From NCBI GenBank assembly GCA_016705335.1, contig JADIYN010000023.1, forward strand, positions 12,792 through 76,791: a stretch of 64,000 nucleotides of DNA, given 5' to 3'. Under the pieces are notes generated by a model. The model worked only from the letters and a program-made list of their open reading frames with translations, did no database searches and was not told the DNA's origin. Below, in pieces: positions 56,094-64,000 of this stretch (positions are counted from its first letter, which is position 1; each line of letters opens with the position of its first letter). The position numbers and the translations under genes are program-made. This DNA comes from Draconibacterium sp. GTDB taxonomy: Bacteria; Bacteroidota; Bacteroidia; Bacteroidales; Prolixibacteraceae.

Positions 56094-58034
56094 CTATTTC
56101 AATGGCTCCATCCATGCTGCAAAACCGCCACCGGGCGCCATTTTTATTTTAATAGTATCTCCTTTTTTCACTAAAGTTTCGTTTTGCTCTGCAATTTCGG
56201 CATTTTCTTTTGTTTTTTCAGTATCCGAGAAACTTGTCATTTTATAGTTTCCTTCATCCAGAAAATCGAGTTTGATTTCGAGTTCGCGGGCAAAACTATT
56301 TGTCATACTGCCCACAAACCATGTATTTCCTGAACGCCTTGCCATAGTAATGAATTCCGATATTGCGCCATTTAGCACTTTTGTATCATCCCAAACCGAT
56401 TTTACTTTTTTTAGAAAATCTTCACCAACCCGTCCGTAATAATTCTTCGGGTGATCGCAGGCTACCATATATGGACTGTCGTAAATTACAAATTGAGAAA
56501 GTGTATTTGAACGGGTTCCCTGTACTTGCGCAGGTGTTCCGTTTTGAAATTTATCGGGATTTCGGTTTAAAAACCCACCTGGCGTATAATCCATCGGACC
56601 AGCCAACATACGCGTAAAAGGCAGTGTACACATGTGCTCCGGTGTAATTCGAAGTGACCATTTATTGTATTCATTTCCTAAAACTCCTTCACGGGTAACC
56701 AAATTGGGGTATGTTCTGCGCCAGCCATCGGGTTTAAACGCTCCGTGGAAATCGACCATTAAATGATATTTAGCAGCTGTTTTTACAACCTTTTGATACC
56801 AGTTTACCATTTCCTGGTCGTCGCTATCCATAAAATCAATTTTAATTCCGGCAATCCCCCATTTTTCGTACAGTGCACAAGCTTCGTTAAAATCAAAACG
56901 AAAAACATCGGTGTTGTACATCCATAACCAGCATTTTACATTTTTACTTTTCGCATATGCAAGTATTTCAGGCATATTTAACTGTGGTGCCACCTTTTTA
57001 ATGTCGGCATCAGGCTGGTTAAACTGCCCGTACCATTGCCAGTCGATTAACATATACGGCCAGCCCATTGACGAAGCCAAATCAATATATTCGTAAATTA
57101 CTGATTGTTCCATTTTCACTTCGCCACTCCACCAATGATCCCAGGCGCTAACACCAGGCTTTACCCATGACGGTTCAACAATTTCGCAAGGATCGTTTAC
57201 GTTTTGAACGATTTCCGATTCAACAAGTTTACCGGGTGCATCACCGATCATGATTACCCGCCACGGGGTTTTGTGCGGAGTTTTAAAAACAACTTTATCT
57301 CCATTTTCAGGTTGTCCTTTTCTGGGTGATAATGCTGTTGTTAAACTAAAACTGTTGCTTATTTTACTTGATTTCAAATACATACCGGCATAATTTTCAA
57401 TATCGGCTTCGGTAATTGCGGCGTAACATTTTTCATCAACTTTAACTGTCATCGGTAAGCCAATAACCATTTCAGGCGTGATTTCCCCTATTTTACGTTT
57501 AAAAAATTCCACTTCCTGCGAAGTTGTATAACTACCATAATTAACAGCCCAGCAAGTATGGTTTTTTTCAAAATTAAAGTTGGTAAGTTCATCGGTGATT
57601 ACATATTCATGGGATTTAAACTGTTCAGGAAATTCAGTTCTGAAAGCAACTCCGTCATTAAAAACCCTGAATTCGAGATTGATAAGCCGTTGAGGAAATT
57701 TTTCCTCTTTTAGTTCCAACCACAAGCTGTTATAATTATTCCGAATGTTTTCAAATCTTTTCAAAACCGGCTTCCAGATTTCATCGAACGATGATTTTTT
57801 ATCAGAAAGAACTTCCATGTTTTTACCAAGAGGAGGTGCCTGTTTGAATGTAAAAGAGATTAAAGAGGGTTCAATAACCGAAATATTTTCAAATTGAACA
57901 GAATACCAGATTTCTTTATCAATTGAAACCGAGGCTTTTATTTTACCATCGGGCGAAGTAACCTGAAAATCTTTTCCAATAACAATTGTTGAAAAGAATA
58001 ACAATAAAATGACAAAACTTAAAATTCGTTTCAT
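56094..58034 (-). CDS. Glycoside hydrolase family 97
   Basis: The 646-residue protein has a signal peptide (MKRILSFVILLLFFSTIVIG) and the three GH97 domains: an N-terminal beta-sandwich (to about 270), a catalytic TIM barrel (to about 555) and a C-terminal beta domain. Barrel motifs include SAWDHWWSGEVKMEQSVIYE, MLIDWQWYGQF and GIAGIKIDFMDSDDQEMVNW. The last, with an Asp after KI, resembles the retaining alpha-galactosidase-type members rather than the inverting SusB group. It should release hexose or pentose units in the periplasm. Its position just upstream of araD and araB suggests a role with arabinose-containing substrates, such as beta-L-arabinopyranosides, but that is inference from context. 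Confidence 0.9.
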   Translation of the reverse strand: MKRILSFVILLLFFSTIVIGKDFQVTSPDGKIKASVSIDKEIWYSVQFENISVIEPSLISFTFKQAPPLGKNMEVLSDKKSSFDEIWKPVLKRFENIRNNYNSLWLELKEEKFPQRLINLEFRVFNDGVAFRTEFPEQFKSHEYVITDELTNFNFEKNHTCWAVNYGSYTTSQEVEFFKRKIGEITPEMVIGLPMTVKVDEKCYAAITEADIENYAGMYLKSSKISNSFSLTTALSPRKGQPENGDKVVFKTPHKTPWRVIMIGDAPGKLVESEIVQNVNDPCEIVEPSWVKPGVSAWDHWWSGEVKMEQSVIYEYIDLASSMGWPYMLIDWQWYGQFNQPDADIKKVAPQLNMPEILAYAKSKNVKCWLWMYNTDVFRFDFNEACALYEKWGIAGIKIDFMDSDDQEMVNWYQKVVKTAAKYHLMVDFHGAFKPDGWRRTYPNLVTREGVLGNEYNKWSLRITPEHMCTLPFTRMLAGPMDYTPGGFLNRNPDKFQNGTPAQVQGTRSNTLSQFVIYDSPYMVACDHPKNYYGRVGEDFLKKVKSVWDDTKVLNGAISEFITMARRSGNTWFVGSMTNSFARELEIKLDFLDEGNYKMTSFSDTEKTKENAEIAEQNETLVKKGDTIKIKMAPGGGFAAWMEPLK

Positions 58035-58164
58035 ATTGAATTATTTAGGATTGAGACTACTTTACAATATTAAAATAATTAAAAGCGTGAATTTAACACT
58101 TAAATTAAAACAGCAAAACAAAAATAATTCAAGTTCGCCTGAAATGTCATTTTGGTTAACAAAA

Positions 58165-58188
58165 AAGCCCGGCAATAATACCGGGCTT
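58165..58188 (-). terminator. Rho-independent terminator of hsp20
   Basis: AAGCCCGG and CCGGGCTT form a perfect 8-bp GC-rich stem with an 8-base loop, 32 bp beyond the hsp20 stop. On the minus strand it is followed by a T run. Confidence 0.88.
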
Positions 58189-58219
58189 ATCAATCAAACT
58201 AACCAAACAAAACCAATTA

Positions 58220-58672
58220 TTACGAAACTTTAATCTCAACCGGAGCTTTTTCCAATGCTTCCTCTTTCTTTGGCAGAACTATACTTAAAATTCCATTCTC
58301 AAATTTCGCATCTACAGATTCAATATTTACCGAATTTGGTATTTTGAAATTTTTCTCAAAATTGAATTTCCCAAATTCACGGTGTTCAAATTTGAATTCT
58401 TCCTGCTCATTTTCTTTTTGCTGTTCTTTATCAACTTTGATTGTCAACAAATTTTTGTGGTAATTAATTTGAACATCTTCCTTTGCAAAACCAGGCAGCA
58501 ACATTTCCAGTTTGAAGTCTTTTTCTGTTTCGAATATATTTGTTGCATGCTGTTTTGCACAGTTTTTCACATAATTTTCGTGATAATCATTCTTTAAAAA
58601 ATTGTTGTACATTTCATCAACTAAATTCCTGTTTACACTGTAACGCGGATTGTAAAATCTTACTAAATTCAT
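58220..58672 (-). CDS. Hsp20/alpha-crystallin small heat-shock protein
   Basis: From the ATG at 58672 (MNLVRFYNPRYSVNRNLVDE) the protein has 150 residues. This start is supported by a strong AAGGAG nine to ten bases upstream; the frame is open 41 codons further but lacks family similarity. The alpha-crystallin domain covers about 45-140 (ATNIFETEKDFKLEMLLPGF, EDVQINYHKNLLTIKVDKE) and ends with the usual ENGILSIVLPKKEE. Small heat-shock proteins hold unfolded proteins for later refolding. The gene is divergent from trmD and has its own terminator. Confidence 0.92.
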   Translation of the reverse strand: MNLVRFYNPRYSVNRNLVDEMYNNFLKNDYHENYVKNCAKQHATNIFETEKDFKLEMLLPGFAKEDVQINYHKNLLTIKVDKEQQKENEQEEFKFEHREFGKFNFEKNFKIPNSVNIESVDAKFENGILSIVLPKKEEALEKAPVEIKVS

Positions 58673-58681
58673 AACTTGTTT

Positions 58682-58687
58682 CTCCTT
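58682..58687 (-). promoter_or_regulatory. Shine-Dalgarno sequence that fixes the hsp20 start
   Basis: AAGGAG on the minus strand lies nine to ten bases upstream of the ATG at 58672. Strong Shine-Dalgarno motifs are uncommon in Bacteroidota and none of the neighbouring genes has one this clear, so it supports the internal start over upstream alternatives. Confidence 0.7.
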
Positions 58688-58889
58688 TTTATTTAATTGT
58701 TTAACTTTTAAATTTTCTACTCTTATTTTTCCAATTCCTGTACCAAGCCCTAAATATCTGCCAATACAAGTTGAATAATCCAGTTCTGATGCCACTTAGT
58801 CCGATATTTAAATTTAAGCATGCCACAATGTCTTCTTTTTAAGTATTTCCAAACTAATATTTAAGTAAAATCAATTTCGTTATATTATT

Positions 58890-58897
58890 TAACTTTG
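58890..58897 (+). promoter_or_regulatory. Candidate -7 box of trmD
   Basis: TAACTTTG exactly matches TAnnTTTG and ends 16 bases before the ATG at 58914. No clear TTG is seen about 19 bases upstream. Confidence 0.4.
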
Positions 58898-58913
58898 TCG
58901 AAAATTGCAATTA

Positions 58914-59578
58914 ATGAGAATCGATATCATAACAGTACTTCCCGAAATATTGGAAAGCCCTTTTAACCATTCAATCATAAAAAGGGCAAAAGAAAAGGGT
59001 TTGGCAGAAATCTTTTTACATAATCTACGCGATTTCTCGGATGACAAACACAGGCGCGTTGACGATTATTCGTTTGGCAAAGGTGCCGGAATGGTAATGG
59101 CAATTCAACCCCTGGAAAAGCCATCGAAACATTAAAAAGCCAACGTTTTTATGACGAAATAATTTTTACAACTCCTGATGGAAATCTGTTTAATCAAAAA
59201 GCCGCCAATCAACTTTCAATGAAAAACAATTTGATGATAATTTGCGGGCATTACAAAGGGATTGATCAACGAATTCGCGACCATTATATAACCATGGAAA
59301 TTTCGGTTGGTGATTATGTGCTTACGGGAGGCGAACTTGCTGCAGTAATAATATCAGATAGTATTGTTCGCCTTTTACCGGGAGTACTTTCAGACGAAAC
59401 TTCAGCGTTAACTGATTCATTTCAGGATAACCTGCTCAGTCCACCTGTTTATACGCGGCCAGCTGAATACAAAGGAATGAAAGTACCTGAAATTTTATTG
59501 AGCGGAAACGACAAATTAGTTGACGACTGGAATCATGATCAGGCCATAGAACGAACAAAAAAACTCTCACCTGAATAG
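58914..59578 (+). CDS. trmD: tRNA (guanine37-N1)-methyltransferase, frame broken at 59116-59119
   Basis: From the ATG at 58914 (MRIDIITVLPEILESPFNHS) two frames give one protein of about 221 residues. Adding one A to the AAAA run continues LEKAIETLKSQRFYDEIIFTTPDG. The SPOUT fold signatures are clear: RRVDDYSFGKGAGMVMAI, ICGHYKGIDQRI, SVGDYVLTGGELAAVI (trefoil knot) and DSFQDNLLSPPVYTRPAEYKG. The C-terminus reads ERTKKLSPE where relatives end ERTK(K/R)LRPDLLE, so the last four or so residues seem lost at the junction with the convergent aminotransferase. TrmD makes m1G37 in tRNA and is normally essential, so the frame break is very likely a consensus error. Confidence 0.9.
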
Positions 59579-60142
59579 CTGGAGTAATTTCGCTGCCGGT
59601 TCCGGCAATAATAATTTCATCCATATCGTACATTTCGATTTCTGAGAATTCCCGTTCTTCAAAAGGAATTTTACCTGCAGCACATATTTCCATGATAACT
59701 TTTCGTGTAATTCCGGGAAGAATTAAATTGGAAAGCGGACATGTTATTACAATTCCGTTTTTAACTCCTAAAACACTCGAATGTGTTGCCTCTGTAACCA
59801 TCCCATTTGTTGGATTAATATTTTCAGGAAAATAATGTACACGTTTATTTACTCCGCGGGTAATCTGAAGATAAACCCCGGCATGTTTATCAAATAAATT
59901 ATTTCTTTTAATCAGCTCATTAAATACAGATTGTAAGCCGTCAATTTCGGCATAATCAATTTCAAGTTCACGCAAACTTCTTTCCAGCCTTTGAGTGTGG
60001 TCTTCATACCGAAAAGGCCTGCCATTGTAATATTTTGCAACTTCGTAAACACCATCGGCAAAATAAATCCGCGATCATCGGGTGATATTTTTGCAGTTTC
60101 TTTTGGCATAAATTCGCCATTCAAATAAACAATTTCATTCAT
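59436..60142 (-). pseudogene. Class IV (D-alanine-type) aminotransferase with internal and 3' deletions
   Basis: Reading across a one-base loss in the TTTT run at 60060-60063 gives MNEIVYLNGEFMPKETAKIS, RGFIFADGVYEVAKYYNGRP and VYLQITRGVNKRVHYFPENI, matching D-amino-acid or branched-chain class IV aminotransferases. After INPT the sequence jumps to NGMVTEATHSSVLGVKNG, skipping about 66 residues that in relatives include the PLP-binding lysine. Homology ends at GTGSEITPAIQ near 59578; the remaining codons to 59436 are antisense to trmD. The last 35 or so family residues are therefore missing. The start overlaps the nfo stop (ATGA). As written it cannot be active. Deletion or misassembly are both possible. 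Confidence 0.8.
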
Positions 60143-60978
60143 TTTTGCATCTGTTTAAGTAATTGAATTTCATCAGCCCAAATTTCTTCATTCGGAGTTT
60201 CAAGAATTAAAGGAATCCCATCAAAACGGCTGTCATTCATAATACATTCAAAAACTTCAAATCCTAAAGTTCCTTTTCCCAAACTATCATGGCGGTCAAC
60301 GCGTGAGCCGAGCTCTTTTTTCGAATCGTTGATATGCATACCTTTTAAATAACCAAACCCAAGCACTTCTTCAAATTCCTGAAAAACCTTTTCAAAACCG
60401 GCTTTTGTTTTTATATCATAACCTGCTGAATAGGCGTGACAAGTGTCAATGCACACTCCTACCCGACTTTTGTCATCAACATGATCAATTATTTTTTTTA
60501 ACTGATAAAACGAAAAACCAAGATTGGTTCCTTGTCCGGCAGTATTCTCAATAACCGCTGTAACTCCTTTTGTTTGTTTAAGCGTAAGGTTAATCGATTC
60601 AGAAATCGTTGCCAAACACTGTTCTTCTGAAATCTGGTTCAAATGACTGCCAGGATGAAAATTGAGCCGATCGAGGCCAAGTTGTTCACATCGTTGTATT
60701 TCATCCAAAAAAGCCTCTCTCGATTTTTGAAGCGCACTTTTTTCGGGATGCCCCAAATTAATGAGATAACTATCGTGGGGAAGGATTTGATGAGGCTGAA
60801 ATCCAAACTTTTCGCAATTAATTTTAAAGGCTGCAATACTTTCGGCTGTCAGCGGATTTGCAACCCACTGCCGCTGGTTTTTAGTAAATAATGCAAATGC
60901 AGTTGCCCCAATTTTGTTTGCATTTAACGGCGCGTTTTCTACTCCTGCTGCACTCACATGTGCTCCCAAATATTTCAT
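60139..60978 (-). CDS. nfo: Endonuclease IV (AP endonuclease)
   Basis: The 279-residue protein is a TIM-barrel apurinic endonuclease acting in base excision repair. It starts MKYLGAHVSAAGVENAPLNA and contains the zinc-binding blocks: NFHPGSHLNQI, VIENTAGQGTNLG, VCIDTCHAYSAGYD, KGMHINDSKKELGSRVDRHD and LILETPNEE. Length and motif order are those of Nfo. One residue seems to be missing in the usual VSA-x-GG turn, in frame, and is unlikely to matter. The stop overlaps the next start by four bases, giving translational coupling with the aminotransferase. Its function follows the AlkD- and AlkZ-type glycosylases elsewhere in the window, but it is a general repair gene. Confidence 0.95.
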   Translation of the reverse strand: MKYLGAHVSAAGVENAPLNANKIGATAFALFTKNQRQWVANPLTAESIAAFKINCEKFGFQPHQILPHDSYLINLGHPEKSALQKSREAFLDEIQRCEQLGLDRLNFHPGSHLNQISEEQCLATISESINLTLKQTKGVTAVIENTAGQGTNLGFSFYQLKKIIDHVDDKSRVGVCIDTCHAYSAGYDIKTKAGFEKVFQEFEEVLGFGYLKGMHINDSKKELGSRVDRHDSLGKGTLGFEVFECIMNDSRFDGIPLILETPNEEIWADEIQLLKQMQK

Positions 60979-61094
60979 TTCAATTTATATTTTATTAAAA
61001 ACAACAAATGTACATCAAATTAACAGCTGCAAAAATATTGATTTAAAACTCAAACTAATGACATTTTTATTAAACAAAAGGGCTGAAAAGTGGT

Positions 61095-61102
61095 TATATT
61101 TG
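61095..61102 (+). promoter_or_regulatory. Candidate -7 box of the DUF4251 gene
   Basis: TATATTTG is an exact TAnnTTTG match 32 bases upstream of the ATG at 61135. A convincing -33 TTG is lacking. Confidence 0.45.
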
Positions 61103-61134
61103 CATAAATCTCTCATTAAATAAAATTTTGAATT

Positions 61135-61646
61135 ATGAAAAACTTATTGATCATTTCGGTTTTGATATTTTCGGTATTTACGATTAATGCCCAGGAGAAA
61201 AAAAGCAAAAAAGAAATAAAGGAAGAAAAAAAAGCACAGCAAAAAGAAGAAGTAAAAAGCATTGTTGAAAGCAAAACTTTTGTTTTTAAAGCAAACAACG
61301 CAAATCCCATGAGAGGAAGAACGGTAAATCTGACATCAGATTACGATGTAAGAATCACTCAGGATTCAATTTTTTCGTATTTACCTTTTTTTGGTGTTGC
61401 CTATTCGGTAAATTACGGGGGCACTGATAGCCCAATGATTTTTAACAATGCCTTTGAAACCTGCGATTTTGAAACAACCAAACGGTTATTTGGTTAAAGT
61501 TTCGGTAAAAAATGAAAGTCGACAAACTTGAATATTCTTTCCACATTTCGGTAACCGGATCGACAAGTTTGAATGTTTCGAGTTTAAACCGCCAGTCGAT
61601 TTCATACAACGGAAATATTGAAAAAATAAAAGAAGAAAAGAAATAA
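61135..61646 (+). CDS. DUF4251 secreted protein, frameshifted near 61480 and 61524
   Basis: The protein begins with a signal peptide (MKNLLIISVLIFSVFTINAQ) followed by a Lys/Glu-rich linker (EKKSKKEIKEEKKAQQKEEV) and ESKTFVFKANNANPMRGRTV. Removing one A at 61480-61482 and one at 61524-61526 continues DFETTNGYLVKVSVKNESRQ and LEYSFHISVTGSTSLNVSS to NRQSISYNGNIEKIKEEKK and a stop at 61646, about 169 residues in all. This is the complete DUF4251 pattern, a Bacteroidota lipocalin-like periplasmic family of unknown role. Here the run-length changes are extra bases, unlike most breaks in the window. The next gene starts at the following base. Confidence 0.78.
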
Positions 61647-62006
61647 ATGCTGACAGATATTAACCCAAAATTACCGATGCGTAATAAAAATATTACGAGA
61701 CATTTCTACCTTGACAGTTTGGGGTTTAAGGAATTTGGAAGTGCTGATTTTGATGGTTATTTAATGGTTGAAAAAGACAATATACAAATCCATTTCTTTG
61801 AATTTAAGGAACTTGACCCAAAAGAAAATTATGGGCAGGTTTATATCAGGACTGACAATATTGAAGAACTTTATAATTCTTTGCAAAATAATAATGTAAA
61901 AATACATCCTAACGGAAAGTTGGAAATAAAACCCTGGGGACAAAAGGAATTTTCGATACTCGACCCTGACAATAACCTTTTGACTTTTGGGCAAAGCATA
62001 AAGTAG
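61647..62006 (+). CDS. VOC family (glyoxalase/bleomycin-resistance-like) protein
   Basis: The 119-residue protein has the beta-alpha-beta-beta-beta pattern of vicinal-oxygen-chelate proteins: a start LPMRNKNITRHFYLDSLGFKE, strands YLMVEKDNIQIHFFEF, then VYIRTDNIEELYNSL, and a closing motif KEFSILDPDNNLLTFGQ. This closely resembles bleomycin-binding proteins of the Ble type, including the final DPDGNL-like sequence. It may bind or modify a small compound; a specific ligand cannot be named. It starts immediately after the DUF4251 stop codon, so the two are cotranscribed. Confidence 0.85.
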   Translation: MLTDINPKLPMRNKNITRHFYLDSLGFKEFGSADFDGYLMVEKDNIQIHFFEFKELDPKENYGQVYIRTDNIEELYNSLQNNNVKIHPNGKLEIKPWGQKEFSILDPDNNLLTFGQSIK

Positions 62007-62035
62007 TAATTTTCAAAATCAGGTCTTTTGTTTAT

Positions 62036-62734
62036 TTAAATTTCAACTGGCAATTTCCTAACCAGTTCTATTTTTTCGGGTGTAACTTTTGCCTGCATTG
62101 CAATTATCTCAACACCTGCAATTACCGCGAGTTTTAGTGCTTTTGCATATTCAGGATCAATTTCAATTGCCGGTGCAAAAATTTCAGTATCGCTGCGTTG
62201 TATAATATAAAGCATTACCGCACGCATTCCGGCTGCCTTAACTTCCATTAGCGTTTTCAAATGTTTCTGACCGCGTACAGTAACTGAATCGGGGAAAAGT
62301 GCATATTTCCCTTCTTTCATGGTCACATTTTTAACTTCAATAAAACACTTTTCATTATCGTTTTCGGCGAAAATATCAAACCGTGAATCGCCAAATTGTA
62401 CCTCACGTTTTACTGTTGAATAGCCCGCTAATTCAGGAATAGTTCCGGCAGAAATTGCCTCAAATGCCAGCTTATTTGGATTTCCTGTATTGATGCCAAT
62501 CCAATCGCCATTAATTTTAATCATTTCCCAGGTAAATTTTGTCCTCCGTTTCGCATCGTAAACTGGTGTTAAATAAACTTCAGCGCCATTTTCAAGGCAA
62601 CTTTTCATCGACCCTGAATTTGTGCAATGGGCCACAACTTCAGTTTCGTTATCCAATTTTATATCAGCAAGAAAACGTTTGTAACGTCTGATCAATGTGC
62701 CGTGAATAAGTTTTTCCTTGAAAATCATTGTCAA
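62036..62734 (-). CDS. sfsA: SfsA family DNA/RNA nuclease-like protein
   Basis: The 232-residue protein matches SfsA over its length. The N-terminal OB-like part reads FKEKLIHGTLIRRYKRFLAD and HCTNSGSMKSCLENGAEVYL. The endonuclease-like core has DSRFDIFAENDNEKCFIEVKNVT (acidic residues and EVK as in PD-(D/E)xK nucleases) and FPDSVTVRGQKHLKTLMEVK. It has been linked to sugar fermentation regulation and, by fold, to nuclease activity; the physiological role is uncertain. The first or third codon could be the start (MTM). It is convergent with the VOC gene and has no visible terminator. Confidence 0.9.
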   Translation of the reverse strand: MTMIFKEKLIHGTLIRRYKRFLADIKLDNETEVVAHCTNSGSMKSCLENGAEVYLTPVYDAKRRTKFTWEMIKINGDWIGINTGNPNKLAFEAISAGTIPELAGYSTVKREVQFGDSRFDIFAENDNEKCFIEVKNVTMKEGKYALFPDSVTVRGQKHLKTLMEVKAAGMRAVMLYIIQRSDTEIFAPAIEIDPEYAKALKLAVIAGVEIIAMQAKVTPEKIELVRKLPVEI

Positions 62735-62958
62735 CTATTTCTTCAATATCCAATAAAAATTATTACTTGCTTCATATTCTCAACGTATTGACAAAGACTT
62801 CAAAACGAATTATAACTTTATTATTCATTCAGAAAATTGAAAGGCTGAACATGGGTATGAATTCTATCCGATGTACATTATTGCAGGTTATTAATTCATT
62901 AAAATCTCTTAATCAAACCTGTTGCAGATTTTAATTTGAAAACAAAAATCCTCAATTT

Positions 62959-63984
62959 CTACAATTGTGTTCTGGCAAAAGGCACCACACTGTGATTCGC
63001 AAAATCCTTATTCAAATATTTGAAATAGCCGGTAATGGCAATCATTGCAGCATTGTCCATTGTATATTCAAATTTTGGAATTACAAGATTCAGTTGTATT
63101 TATCAGCGTTTTCCTGGAGCATTTCGCAAGCCCGAATTAGCCGATACACCGCCAGCAACTGCTATTTCGCTGATCCCTCTTTCAATGGCAGCGCGTTTTA
63201 GTTTATCCATCAAAATCTCAATAATTGTGTATTGCAGCGAAGCACACAAATCATTTAAATTTTCCTCAATAAAATTTTCATTTACCCTGATGTTGTCGCG
63301 CAAAAAGTACAGAAAGTTGGTTTTTAGTCCGCTAAAACTATAATCCAATCCGGATATTCGGGGTTTAGTAAACTCAAACTTTCGTGGGTCGCCGGTTTTT
63401 GCAAGGCGGTCAACATGCGGGCCACCTGGATATGGCAGTCCCATAACTTTGGCACATTTATCAAAAGCTTCTCCTGCCGCATCGTCAATCGTTTGACCAA
63501 TCACTTCCATTTGGAGGTAATCGCGCACCAAAATAATCTGCGAGTTTCCACCCGAAACAAGCAAACATAAAAACGGGAATTTCGGCGGATTGAATTCAAC
63601 ACCGTTTTCCTTGATAAACAAGGCCAGTACATGACCCTGTAAATGGTTTATTTCAATCAAAGGAATTCCTGTTGCCAAAGAAAAACCCTTTGCAAATGAA
63701 GTACCCACAAGCAATGAACCCAGCAGTCCCGGCCCGTTTGTAAATGCAACGGCACTAATTTCGCTTTTTGAAATTGCAGCCCTTTTTACTGCTAAATCGA
63801 CCACCGGAATAATATTTTGCTGATGTGCCCGCGACGCAAGTTCGGGTACCACACCACCATATTCTTCATGTACTTTCTGCCCTGCAACTACATTCGAGAG
63901 AATAACACCGTCACGAATGATAGCTGCAGAAGTATCGTCGCACGATGATTCAATCCCCAGTATTGTAATTTTTTCAAACTCCAT
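62959..63984 (-). CDS. tsaD: tRNA N6-adenosine threonylcarbamoyltransferase, frameshifted near 63117 and 63091
   Basis: The main frame (63984 to about 63118) has the TsaD/Gcp/Kae1 core: GIESSCDDTSAAIIRDG, YGGVVPELASRAHQQN, the iron-binding NHLQGH, LCLLVSGGNSQ and PYPGGPHVDRLAKTGD. It ends AVAGGVSANSGLRNA, then two shifts occur: one extra C (or two missing bases) near 63117 and one missing G near 63091. Reading across gives QENADKYNWNLVIPKFEY and TMDNAAMIAITGYFKYLN up to a stop at 62959, about 341 residues, the normal length. TsaD makes t6A37 in tRNAs and is essential in most bacteria, so these are probably consensus errors. The start lies 16 bp from the window edge. Confidence 0.92.
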
Positions 63985-64000
63985 TTTTTCAAATTTATAT

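Noticed and set aside
6715..60065. Programmed frameshifting or stop-codon recoding as a general explanation for broken frames
   Set aside because: The breaks occur in many unrelated genes, involve all three stop codons, go in both directions and track run length, which fits consensus errors much better.
1..64000. Mobile element or prophage as the source of the gene mixture
   Set aside because: No transposase, integrase, terminal inverted repeats or phage structural genes were recognised on either strand.
1..64000. tRNA or rRNA genes
   Set aside because: No cloverleaf with the TTC-type T-loop and acceptor pairing was found by eye, and no rRNA-like sequence is present. A covariance search would be decisive.

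Overview
The window is AT-rich DNA from a Bacteroidota bacterium, most likely a marine or anaerobic member of the Marinilabiliales/Prolixibacteraceae type. That placement is an inference from gene content: proteins with type IX secretion sorting domains, a TonB-dependent receptor, DUF349, DUF4251 and HYC_CC_PP families, GH97, and several exact TAnnTTTG promoter boxes. No rRNA, tRNA, CRISPR array, transposase or phage gene was seen.

Layout. 1-5.4 kb: a mutagenic-repair cassette (short DnaE, DinB, divergent LexA-like repressor) with a 12-bp inverted repeat in the shared control region. 5.4-16.5 kb: DUF349 protein, ArsC-like protein, aminopeptidase P, two tandem cytidylate-kinase-like genes, a DUF1080-PHP lipoprotein, an MFS carrier and a Na/Pi cotransporter. 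16.7-19.9 kb: a metal-type operon (HYC_CC_PP protein, TonB receptor, HMA protein). 20-27 kb: an envelope protein, a NarL-type response regulator and its likely kinase, and a large secreted beta-helix protein. 27.8-37.3 kb: stress and DNA-damage genes (PadR repressor, short UvrA, J-domain-like/LRR protein, AlkD, acetyltransferase, AlkZ-like protein, cupin). 37.5-40.6 kb: a BvgS-type hybrid kinase and RluF. 40.7-58 kb: carbohydrate and surface-glycan genes, with a five-gene minus-strand operon lacking SusC/SusD, a SASA esterase, a VIT-domain secreted protein, AraB, AraD and GH97. 58-64 kb: housekeeping genes hsp20, trmD, class IV aminotransferase, nfo, DUF4251, VOC, sfsA, tsaD.

Sequence quality dominates interpretation. 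About 20 reading frames are broken by single-base length changes, mostly a base missing from an A or T run, including in trmD and tsaD, which are normally essential. The duplicated module in the beta-helix gene gives an internal control: one copy has five bases in the run, the frameshifted copy has four. I therefore treat most breaks as consensus errors and annotate across them. Larger losses (about 100 bp in dnaE, about 200 bp in the aminotransferase, and the trmD/aminotransferase 3' junction) are separate and may be real deletions or misassembly.

Most interesting biologically: the palindromic operator of the mutagenesis cassette; the PadR-UvrA operon with two matching operators; UvrA, AlkD and AlkZ homologues within 9 kb; the J-like/LRR fusion; and the SusCD-free glycan operon led by a propeller-plus-toroid protein.
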